From Amphirosellinia nigrospora (taxonomy: Eukaryota; Ascomycota; Sordariomycetes; Xylariales; Xylariaceae): 64,000 nt of DNA. Positions 48,401 through 58,012 of the stretch are shown here, piece after piece; positions within the stretch are counted from its first letter, which is position 1, and each line of letters starts with the position of its first letter. The stretch is from NCBI GenBank assembly GCA_004123355.1, contig SCHM01000001.1, forward strand, positions 2,038,001 to 2,102,000. The letters are read 5' to 3'. Below the pieces are notes generated by a model that made no database searches, had not been told where the DNA came from, and was given only the letters and a program-made list of their open reading frames with translations. A program made the translations under genes and the position numbers.

Positions 48401-48660
48401 GACTTACCGAGATGTCTCGGAATACGGGCGACAAAAGTCTTGACCGCGCCAAGGACCGGCAGATGGCCATCTGGCGCATGTTCTGCGATGTTACGGACTT
48501 GTACGGGCAGATCTACGTTGTGCGGGATATCGGTACGCGCACGGCGGCGCCGATCGCGGGGATGACCTCGGCCCTCACCAACGGCGCTGGAACGCCCGTA
48601 CCCGTCGAGGGCATGCCATGTGAACCGTCCCCGCAACCGAGAAGGCTTTTAAAGTCATGA
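45482..48660 (+). CDS. Bifunctional labdane-type diterpene cyclase (CPS/KS family)
   Basis: Fungal CPS/KS enzymes cyclise GGPP to a copalyl-type diphosphate in a class II site, then ionise it in a class I site to a polycyclic diterpene. Four exons: 45482-46348, 46405-46524, 46581-46868 and 46941-48660. The gamma/beta domains carry QSEDGSWGY, and the class II acid motif DLDD is at 46598-46609. The alpha domain carries the class I motif DEFME at 47688-47702, the fungal variant of DDxxD. The NSE-type motif is [14 protein letters not shown], then NFPEY. Introns join family blocks exactly ([35 protein letters not shown]). Four frameshifts are inferred at 46501-46512 (G run), 46811-46828, 48118-48128 (G run) and 48307-48314 (C run). 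With them the protein is about 998-999 residues, slightly longer than known CPS/KS (about 950). All key motifs are kept. Product stereochemistry and skeleton cannot be read from these motifs. Confidence 0.9.
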
Positions 48661-49899
48661 AAATAGCTAGAGCTGGCCTAGTGGTATGACACTAAACATG
48701 TGCTTGGTAGTCCCAGTCAATCATTGCACCTTTATATATACAGCTTCTTGAACAGCCAGACAGATAGGGGAAGTCACGGAAGCGTTTTTTTCCTACGGTA
48801 CAGTATTCATGCAGGTATCATGTACTAGTCCAGGGTACCGCAAGTTTGACCAAATCATTCATTAGAACTTAAAAAGTGTAGCCGAGAGAAACTGAAGTGA
48901 ATGAGTAAACTAAATTAGCCTAGGATTTCTATATCATTGAGTTAATATGGTAATTGCTCATCCACAACGGGACTCAGTCATGTAGATGATCGGGCACTCC
49001 GTTGATTATATATAATACAAATATATTGCGAGAAGAACTTAAAATCTACGAGTTGTGTGTCGGTAACTTAAAAAGCAAAATACACTAAGGACATTAAGTG
49101 TTTTTACATTATAGTGTCTCGGCCCATTACCCTATTTTTATTAACCTACTTTGCCCCCTTTAAATGCACCCGCGGTATTTCAGTACCTGCCCCTTCTCGA
49201 AGCGTCTTATATATAGGAAAGATTCCACCCCTATATGACCTCTACTAGATTACACTTAAACTACTTCAATATTACACAATAGCACAAGTAAGGAAGCTAA
49301 GTTACGGCTCGAGAAGGAGAAAACATAGGGGATAGATGAAATAAGTCAGTTGTCTACAACAAGATCATGCTAGGTTGCGGCAAATTAGCCAGTTCAGTAG
49401 TTTGACAAGGCGATTTCTGCTTACGATATCCATTAAACCCAGTCAACTGTTAGAAAAAATATGGGAAAGGCGCGAAGAAGAATACATTAAGCATACTTAG
49501 TGCCTCTTCAGCCGGCCTACAAGTCAAAGTCAACCTTATGACACGAGACATCTCCGCCAGTATTTCTGACCAACAAGGCGCATTCGATCCTTTCGATTCT
49601 CTATATATAAATTCCGTTTTCCCCATGCCACCAAATAAATACCTGACGCTTTATTTGCAGGCAGGGGTATTGACGGACTGCACCCTGGTCGGTTATTGAA
49701 AGTTCTACTTACCTATAAATAATCATAATTTAAAAACATCTCGACTAAGTAGCATACAAGTACATTTAAATCAGCTAGGGAGACATGGTGTCTCCAAAAC
49801 CAAGATACATCACTTGAACATCACATCGTTTGTAGTCATTTCTTCTTCATTTTAAAAGCAAAGGGTATCACGAACTTTTTAACATAGTGGTCATCCAGC
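48661..49899. other. Intergenic region at the right cluster border
   Basis: 1.2 kb of AT-rich sequence between the convergent cyclase and TFIIIA genes. No gene, repeat or RNA is seen. Confidence 0.5.
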
Positions 49900-51563
49900 T
49901 CATTGCGTCGCCGACCCCAGCGACGGGTCAATGAGCCCATTGAAATCATCAACTCCAATCAGTTTTCTCATCTCGGCTTCATCCTGAAGCCATTCTTCAT
50001 CAATACTCACATTTCCCGCATTGAACGAGTCCATGGCCGAACCCGCTCCAACCCAAAAGTCACCCCCTCCGTAGTTTACCTCCCATTCCGCCAAGCCTTG
50101 TGCCACATCTTGGAAGGCTGCTGACGGCTCTGAAGCGGTACTCGGCCCCCCAATGCCTTCAAGAAGAGCCTGCTCTATCGGATGCTCGGTTTGGATATGA
50201 GCTTCTAGCTCGCCGCTGTAGGTAAATTTCACATGACAGCCGGAAATTGTACATGGCAGTGTTCTTCTTGATTTTTCGCTGACACCCGTGAGCTGTTCGA
50301 GCATGGTCGGAGCGGCCCACTGTTGGAGCGAAGAGGGTCGACCGGCCGGCCGGCTCGCCACTGGCCTATCGTGCATCAAATGGACATAGCGGACGTGGTT
50401 CTCCAGTGAGAGTTTGAGACCGAAGGCTTGCCCGCAACCTTGGGCATTGGACCACGTCGCCAAGCCTTCTGTCGTGCTCAAATCATACTCGCCACACACA
50501 AAATGAGCGCCTTCATGCGCACTGCGGATGTGCACGTTCAAGTTGGATGTCCGCGTGAAGGATTTAGTGCATCCTGGCCATGTGCAGGCAACCGTCTTGC
50601 GCTCCTCGACCGGCTTCCGGATAGCATGCGCAGACTCGATATGTCGCTCAAGGTCTTCCCTTCCATTACATGATTCGCCGCAGAACATACAGTGGATATG
50701 AGCATCTTTCATGTGAGCCTGTAGAAGGGGGAGCGTGGGAAAGCCGACCTTCTTGGGATTTCCCGTTCCGTCGTCCTCAGTAGCACATTCGTCACACCAG
50801 AAGCGATTCTCGCCGTGGTCCCGTTCCACATGTCGCCTCAAGCCGCCGGCCGTGTCAAAACCATGCCCACATATGGGACTCGACTCGTCGGCTTTGTGAG
50901 TGCACTGAAATGCGGGTTTATTCTCGTGCTCGGTTCGGATGTGGCGCTGGAGGGTCTGGTGCTTGCGAAAGCTCTGATTGCAAGGAGGGAAGTCGCGGCA
51001 TCTGAAGCGGTCCTGGCCTTCGTGGACCAACTGGTGTCTGCGTAGACGTGTGGCGGTCATGAATCGCTTTCCGCAGCCTTCGTAGGTGCAAACATGGTCT
51101 CTCTCGACAGTGTGGGAGCCCTTGATGTGTTGCTTGAGGTGCTTTTCTTCTATGTAGTCCTTTTCACAATCGGGATACGGACACTTGAATGGGCGCTCGT
51201 TGTTGTGGGATCTCAGATGGGCGGCAAGACGGGCAGGACGGTTGAAGGTCTTGTCGCAATCGGGATATGTGCATTTGATCGTCTTCATGTCAGACGGCCA
51301 TTTTCGGGCAGGGCTAAGAGGCGTGTGAGGAGTGTCTGCTGGCACTATCGATGTGACCTCTGTATAATGAGACTCATTATCGGAAATATCACCGTTTAGC
51401 TCGAACTCGAAGTCTGGAGTCTCTGAGAAGAGTAAAGTTAGTGACCCGAATGCAAGCGTAGGCGCAGATGGCGTCGCGTACCGGTGAGGATGGGAGGAGT
51501 ATCGATTCGAGTCCTCTTAGGCAGAGGAGGACCCTCCGGCGCTTCGATGGCCGGTCGCTTCAT
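49900..51563 (-). CDS. Transcription factor IIIA-like multi-C2H2 zinc-finger protein, intact
   Basis: TFIIIA binds the internal control region of 5S rRNA genes and recruits TFIIIC for RNA polymerase III. Two exons: 51482-51563 (starting MKRPAIEAPEGPP) and 49900-51422, total 534 residues, with no frameshift. About ten C2H2 fingers run from residue 75 onward: CTYPDCDKTFNRPARLAAH, CPYPDCEKDYIEEKHLKQH, CTYEGCGKRFMTATRLRRH and so on, with variable linkers as in fungal TFIIIA. Two later fingers have long insertions. The spliced start is chosen over the alternative internal start at 51345, which is a GTG. Its neighbour is RPB6, divergently oriented, so this is a housekeeping block, not a cluster regulator, although a C2H2 regulator cannot be fully excluded. 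Confidence 0.8.
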
Positions 51564-52111
51564 TCTGCATAGACTTTAAAGTGCATCTTCTATTCCCGAC
51601 ATCTCAACTACCGAGTAAGAAGCAGGTAATAAAACCTTATGTGAGTGTAGCGAAGTTGGTGTTGAACAATGGAACTTGAGCTTAAGGTAGGTAAGGTACC
51701 TTCGAAAATTTTAGTGGGGCTCGGCTGGTTTCCAACCTCTTTTAACAATGTGGGCTGATGGATCGAGGCCCGATAAGCATTCAAACAATATCAGGCCCTC
51801 GTGAAGTGCATAAACAATATATCTTATCTTATCTAAAGCTGTGTACCTACAGACATGGGTGGCCATACCCCGTATACCCCTGCAAGATTGAACAGCCAAT
51901 CAAGAGACGAATTTAAGTTAGAGTTTGGCTCTTTCAGGCTGGAAATTTTCCATTGAATGCATTCAGCTCTTGCGCCCACGCCTGGCTCAAATATTGGCTC
52001 CTTACAACTACGCTTGCCATTCACTCTCTACGCGACACATCGCACATCACACACCACACACCACGTTCGCTACTCACTATACAATATACGACAGACGATA
52101 CACGAAACATC
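51564..52111. promoter_or_regulatory. Divergent promoter region of TFIIIA-like gene and RPB6
   Basis: The 548 bp lie between two ATGs. Part is CAC/ACA-rich just above RPB6 (52035-52070). No gene is seen inside. Confidence 0.5.
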
Positions 52112-52782
52112 ATGTCTGACTACGGCGATAACGATGATCTTGGAGGTGGCGATGGCGGCCAGTGAGTCTGCCTGTTTCGTCCCTATTGTCGCGACCATGC
52201 TAATGAGCTCTCTGTTTTCCAGCGACGAGCCCATGTACGAAGAGGAGGAGGATATCTTCGAAGACGAGCTAGACCCTGAAGTGCCCGAGGAGAGACGACG
52301 ACTTCAACCGACGCGGCAACGAGGAGGAAGAGAACGTCGTCATCTCGGGCGATCCATCGGCCGCCGCCAACAACGCCCAAAAGGGCGCCGCGCACAAATC
52401 CATCAAGGACAAGCGAATCCCCAACGAAGAGCGGTCAACCACCCCCTACATGACCAAGTACGAGAAGGCGCGCATCCTGGGCACCAGGGCCCTGCAGATC
52501 AGGCAAGAGAACAAAGGCCCCAGACAGCTACGCGGGAGTGATTTGGCTAACTTTGGGCCCCGAACAGCATGAATGCGCCTGTGCTGGTCGATCTGGAGGG
52601 TGAATCCGACCCTCTGCAGATTGCTATCAAGGAGATGAACGAGAAGAAGATCCCCCTGATTGTCCGCCGATACATGCCCGATGGCTAGTACGTGCAACCT
52701 CTCTAGCTCTTCCTACTTGGTATTAGTGTTCTAACTACGATGCAGTTATGAGGATTGGACCTGCGAGGAACTTCTTCAGTAG
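52112..52782 (+). CDS. rpb6: RNA polymerase I/II/III common subunit RPB6 (ABC23/Rpo26)
   Basis: This shared subunit stabilises the clamp of all three nuclear RNA polymerases. Four exons: 52112-52161, 52223-52502, 52568-52687 and 52746-52782. The N-terminus is acidic (MSDYGDNDD). The conserved core includes [53 protein letters not shown] and the C-terminal [11 protein letters not shown]. Intron 2 uses a GC-AG donor (ATCAG|GCAAGA at 52503), exactly between QI and SMNAPV. Exon 2 is out of frame by one base near 52286-52295: the acidic stretch and the core lie in different frames with no possible intron between. Removing one base gives 161 residues. RPB6 is normally single-copy and essential (known from model eukaryotes), which makes a real loss unlikely. 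Confidence 0.9.
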
Positions 52783-54999
52783 ACAGGTGGCCGCTATGAA
52801 TATGAATTGTCGTGCAAGTTGGTAACAGATGTTGCATACTAAGGAGAAGGTGGACTGTCTACCTTTATCCATATACCCATAACCCCATCAGAGGGAAGTG
52901 TTGCCTCAACAAGACAGCTACCGAGGCAAGGAAAAGTGTCATAAGCGAGGCGTTGGGGATTGTTTCTACAATTTGCACCAGACTAGTGTTTAGCTTGCAA
53001 TGCTAACGATCTCTTGGTAAGCAAAACCAGCCAACAGTGTCGTCGCCGGGATCCTGTGACCACAAATATGAGCAACCCATCGAGCCATCTTGGTCGTCTT
53101 CTTAAGACCTTGCTCGACCTTTTTCGGCCATGTGCTGAATGAGACCGCCGTCCTATCACCGGCCCTCGGAAACGATGACTACCAATAGAAAAACATGGCT
53201 TCATGACGCCATGGCACGGGGAAAGTAGACAAGACTAGGGTTCCTATCGCAAAATGGATCTGGCCGTCAGAAGACCCTGGGGAGTCTCCAAAGGCCTAGG
53301 CGTTGCCAGACCAAAGAGAACGGACACCAGAGCCAATATTAAATGCCGTATGGGAGTACAACGACTCCCACCGCACCTGTTCCATTGATAGTTTGTGAAA
53401 TTTTCACCATGATGCCTGGCAGTGAATATGCATCTGCCGTCAGCATACCCAAGCACATCGAGGAGCAGAACGAAGTATAAGCTGTGACGCTGCTCTACAT
53501 GGCCGATACTTGTGATGTGCGCCAAGGTCACCTCGTCGAACTTTCACCACATCTTTGTTCCTCAGGTCAAGTGACCGATATCGTATTAACATGCGCTGTC
53601 ACAAATGAAAATCGTCGCTCATATTTCAAGTCCCTATCTACATACACTAGTACGGGCCTCCCTCCGAGGAATGTCTCGAAAGCCCCGCGACCCTAGATAG
53701 TGGTGACAAAAAGATGCGACCAATGAACATCAATGAATCATGCTCCCATCTCATCCATCTCATCTGGGGTAGCGTAAATATGACGTAGCCCGCCAACAGG
53801 GGCAGCGACAGGGATAATGGCCAATCACGGCCGATCTTTCTCCTCGAATATGTCCTTATTCGTCCAATTCACAATAGCTGGAATACGAGATGGGGATGAG
53901 CTGCATATGCTGTGCACTGCCGTTGCCTGCGAGATGCCGTGTTGAAAGGGTCCTTGCTCCCTTCTTTCCTTTGTGAAAGCGTCTACTTGCACGGCTATGC
54001 TGACTCGCGATGCATGGTCTGGGCCCTTCTCTACTTTACAGTACTTGTCTATTATATGTATGCTAGATCTATATTGCCGTAGTATTCAAAGAAGCTGTGA
54101 TGCAACCGATATCGTATCGAATGACGAACAATAGCGATACGATGTAGTATCCAAAAACCATTAGGCTCGCAGTTGAAACAAAGAAATGACTTCATCGCAT
54201 CCTAATTTGTACCACGTCGACGGCAGATATTCCTTCCATATCCCCAGGGTGGGTAGGTGGGTAGGTGCTCTCTGGGTCTGCTCCGGGGTGACCATAATCC
54301 TTTGGCCCTCGACCCTTAGCTTAAAAGAGGCTTGATCTACCCGCAAAATGCTGCGTTGCCATGCTGATTACGATGGGATTTGTGCCACAAACAGAGAGAT
54401 CAGCCGATCGTATGTAACCACGGGCCCCGCAACCAATCGCCCCAAATGAATACGGATATTCCGGCCTGCGCACACATCTACTGTGGTGTAAGTGGTTCAC
54501 AGGTGTAAATGAAAATGATGAGCGGTCTGCATGCATGCATGTGTGTCTGCCCATTGTGCATCGTCATTACTCACCTGCACATATATGTACAAGCAATGTC
54601 GTATCTCGATACTGAAGTTAAATAAGTAGGCTTATCATACAACAATACCATTAAATATCCAACTTCGCCCACCACCACATGATCGATAGAATCAGCAATT
54701 ACAACATCTTCTTGACCTCGAACCTTCTGTACCACCATCACAATCTCTCAATATCTTAAGGTTGTTTGCGACAAAGATTAAGTGTGACGTCGAGGCAAAC
54801 AAAGAAATTACGTCTCCATACAGCACCTAGCCAACGTCGGGTTGCTCGCATCGACATCTCCCCCACCTCACCTTATATCAAACAAGAAGAACCACGACAG
54901 CTCCGTTCTAGACGTCGCCGCCATCTATAAAAACATCGATCCCAACCATCATCTATCCTGCAATCGTATCACTACACACCTACCCCACCCATTACCAAA
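52783..54999. other. Intergenic region
   Basis: 2.2 kb between RPB6 and the secreted protein gene. Overlapping frames of 60-95 codons occur on both strands with no motif. I see no gene, though a small one cannot be excluded. Confidence 0.4.
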
Positions 55000-55612
55000 A
55001 TGCAGTTATCCGGAGTCTTCACCACAATCATCGCAGCCGCAAGCTGCGTCTCAGCTCTACCTAGACCAACGATCGCGAAGCGAGCCGCCGGAGGTGTAAG
55101 TCGCTCCTCAATCCACACCCAAGCCCCCTTTTACACGACCCAAAGGAAATGAAATTCCAACCATACCGCAATTTCGTACATGTCAACTAACCCTCCCCTC
55201 CCCAATCCGCAGATCCTCATGTGCCAAGGCGCCAACGCGACAGGCCTCTGCCACTACGAGACGTACACGCTCGACGAATGCCACGAGGTGTCCAAGGAGT
55301 TCTGGCAGAACACGCGACCTTTGCGCCGGACGGGGACGACTTCTACTGCTGGCGCGGGTGTAAGTCTCTGCTACTTTCCATCCCTTCTCCGTTCTTCCGC
55401 TCTTCAGAGAAATGTGTAGTGTATGTATGGCCTGTGCTAATACCGGCAAAACAGTGGTCTGTGCGACGACATCTGCACCTCGCCGACGGGCTGCCACCTT
55501 TGGCGGCGCCTTTTACTTCGATAACCCTGCGAAATACGACCTGGCCAAGATCTCGTGGGACAAGAGCCTCGTGTCGTTTGACTGCCACTTGAATGATACG
55601 ACTAAGGCGTAA
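55000..55612 (+). CDS. Small secreted cysteine-rich protein, candidate effector
   Basis: I do not recognise a named family. The ATG at 55000 starts a signal peptide (MQLSGVFTTIIAAASCVSAL) followed by a short pro-region ending in the dibasic AKR, a possible Kex2 site. After an intron (55096-55212), the mature part reads ILMCQGANATGLCHYETYTL, then DECHEVSKEFWQNT, FAPDGDDFYCWRG, LCDDICTSPTGC, and FGGAFYFDNPAKYDL near the end. Eight or so cysteines fit a disulfide-stabilised secreted fold. A second intron lies at about 55357-55454. One base is missing near 55311-55318 and one near 55490-55500. The whole protein is about 140-150 residues. Role in host or microbial interaction is only a possibility. 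Confidence 0.65.
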
Positions 55613-56572
55613 GGCGCTTCGATCGAGTGAAGTGGTAGCGCTAAGAACCGGGTTAAGTGTGGGTGCTCTATCACCCGATTTTGCTCTGGAATGCTCTGAA
55701 AGAAGCTCGCTATGGATGAGAGGTGGTACATGGCAGTATAGTAATGGAAAAGGGCAGTGGGTTTGGCGTTAACTAAGTGATACCTGAGCGAGATGTTTTC
55801 GCATCGCACTACGCCGGCTGATTGATTGGTTTTTTTTGGGTTGGGGCGGGCATCGCGATAGTGTACAACAGCGGGCGTTTTGGGATGGATGAAAATAGAT
55901 ACATACCTAGCACAAGTAATTTTTCTAAAATAAGAAATACCGACATAATTATTCACATCAATGCAACTTTAACAGAGGAAAGAATAACTAGAGTGGATTA
56001 ATCAGCTCAATGTCTCGTTAGCAATGCCCTCAGATGCGCGGTTGGCGAGAGTTGAAAAGCCTGTGAAATTGAGTGATGTCGGTACTGCTTCTCACTTCTC
56101 ATCCCGTGTACAGGACATTTTAAACGTCTACATGCTATTAGCGCTTAAGGTACAGTATCAGAAATTCTTACTTAGATTCTATACACCTAGTTACTCTTCC
56201 TTGCTTGTTGATTCATTTATGCTTGTTGTTTCTAATGTCGTTAAATTCGAGGGATTTATTTAGCGAATATCGAATGCAACTCTATAGCCAACTGTATATG
56301 TAACAAGATATTATGGCCTGGGGCCCGGACAGATATCTAGATTACAATAATCTACTACCGGGTCAAGGGCCCTGAATGTTTCGTCCCCTTATTTTCGACA
56401 TAGACATGTGTAGTTTGTATCCCTGAATAGAAGCTACGTTGCGACCTGCCACTTACTCACCTTCGTATAGGACTTATGTAGCTAGATAGCGGAAACCGTG
56501 TGTAGAATGTTAAACTCATATGATACCATATATGACACATGCTTAAGTGAGTTCCCGGCACTAAATTCGCGA

Positions 56573-56581
56573 CCCGGTCCC
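56573..56581. repeat. Left copy of 9-bp target-site duplication (CCCGGTCCC)
   Basis: It directly abuts the left inverted repeat and is identical to 57244-57252, which abuts the right one. Confidence 0.9.
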
Positions 56582-57243
56582 CAGGTCAGTTATTCGCACA
56601 TCAACTTTCAGTAATCGAACATCAAACTAGCCATTTTGTCAGATATAAGCGATGTCATGCAGTAGTGTGAAGATTGTGTTGTATTGATGTTCTTGTTGTG
56701 TAGCGAAGATGCGTGTTCTCTGCAGAATTGTATGGGGGACCCAGTCTTCCTGACATGGGGCCTACATTTCTAGTCAAGCGAGTCAAGAGGCTCGCCATAT
56801 ACTCCACCGCCCCATTTCTAACCTAATTTGTATAGGCGCTTCGGCACAACCCAATAGAATCTACTTCTTCAAAAGAGAAATATTTAAAAATACGGTTAAG
56901 CCTACCTACCGAGGTACGTATCGAAATATAGCATTTACATTGCTTAGCTACCACCGCTAGCCACCTGTACTATAATTAAATTAATAGTTCTTGACCCAGA
57001 CGCTTTTGTAGGTAAATTTAGTTGCAACACGTCGTTTAAGAGACCTACTATATAGCAAGCATTGGCTGACTTAGCACTTTTGTAACTGCTTAAAATGCAA
57101 TTGACTGTTTTTTCAATTCTTGCTTCCTAGCTGCTGGGGCTTCTATACAAATTAGGTAAGAAGCGGAGCATTTAAGAGGTTTGGCTAGAAGCGGCTAGTT
57201 TGATGTTCGATTACTGAAAGTTGATGTGCGAATAACTGACCTG
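56582..57243. mobile_element. Non-autonomous DNA transposon (MITE) with 51-bp perfect TIRs, Mutator-like
   Basis: The 51 bases at 56582-56632 (starting CAGGTCAGTTATTCGCAC) are the exact reverse complement of 57193-57243. The element is 662 bp, has no coding capacity, and is flanked by identical 9-bp direct repeats CCCGGTCCC. Long TIRs with a 9-bp duplication fit the Mutator-like (MULE) group; hAT elements duplicate 8 bp and usually have short TIRs. Perfect TIRs and an intact duplication indicate a recent insertion. The autonomous partner must lie elsewhere. Confidence 0.85.
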
Positions 57244-57252
57244 CCCGGTCCC
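57244..57252. repeat. Right copy of 9-bp target-site duplication (CCCGGTCCC)
   Basis: It is identical to 56573-56581 and directly follows the right TIR. Confidence 0.9.
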
Positions 57253-58012
57253 TTGTAAAGCGCCCAACCCGCTGTTGTCACATGCAGGGCCTAACGTTAC
57301 CATAAGCCTATCCTAGCAATCGTCTATTATTACGAAGTCTTACGGACATGGTCTAATAGCTGCTGGGGTGTATATAATCGGCAGACGAAGGCTGTGAAGA
57401 ACTCAACATCAACGGCTTATACCTAGATTGTAAGAGAGGTGGACGGCTGATCTGGACCTCTGAGAGATGCTCCCGGGATAATTTCCTAGGATTTTGTACG
57501 CTTGCCTAGGAAATCTGTGACATTTTTAAGAATTTACTGCTGTGGAAATACTATCATCAGCTTCGTGGATTGCTAGTACTGCCTCGTTGGGAATGGCAAA
57601 GAGTCTCGGATCTATGTGTTAGAGCTGGGAATAACCTGTGGGTAGAATTAAGACCCTCGATCGACAATAGATATCATACTGTGCTTTATCGGTGACTCAC
57701 ACAAAGCTCACGGCAACAAATGGTTAAATAAAGGAAAAGATAACTATAAGCAGGTGAGAAGTTAAGAAACAATTAACCTTGAGCAATAAACCCCTTAAAT
57801 AAACACAGACACATCCCCTCCTAAATGGTAGTAAGGAAATCATACCATGGCAAAATGTCTTATGAGGTCTGTTGAAATTAGGGGGCTGGTAATTCCGGTG
57901 GCTGGGTACTTCGCCCCACACACATCTACCATATATACTGAGGTACCACCTCAGTACCCTGTACTTAGACTTGTTCCTTTACTTAACCAATATATGACTT
58001 ACTCGTCAATAC

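Larger units (their letters stand above)
55613..58012. other. Intergenic region with a MITE insertion
   Basis: 2.4 kb of AT-rich sequence between the secreted-protein gene and the NLR-like gene. Apart from the MITE at 56582-57243 I see no gene or RNA. Confidence 0.5.

Noticed and set aside
28965-48660. Calling the cluster a gibberellin cluster
   Set aside because: Only part of the enzyme set matches. No GGPP synthase is seen, and FAD oxidase, AKR and a CYP59-like P450 are extra.
49900-51563. The C2H2 protein as pathway-specific regulator
   Set aside because: About ten fingers with TFIIIA-type spacing, and a divergent pairing with RPB6, indicate a housekeeping factor.
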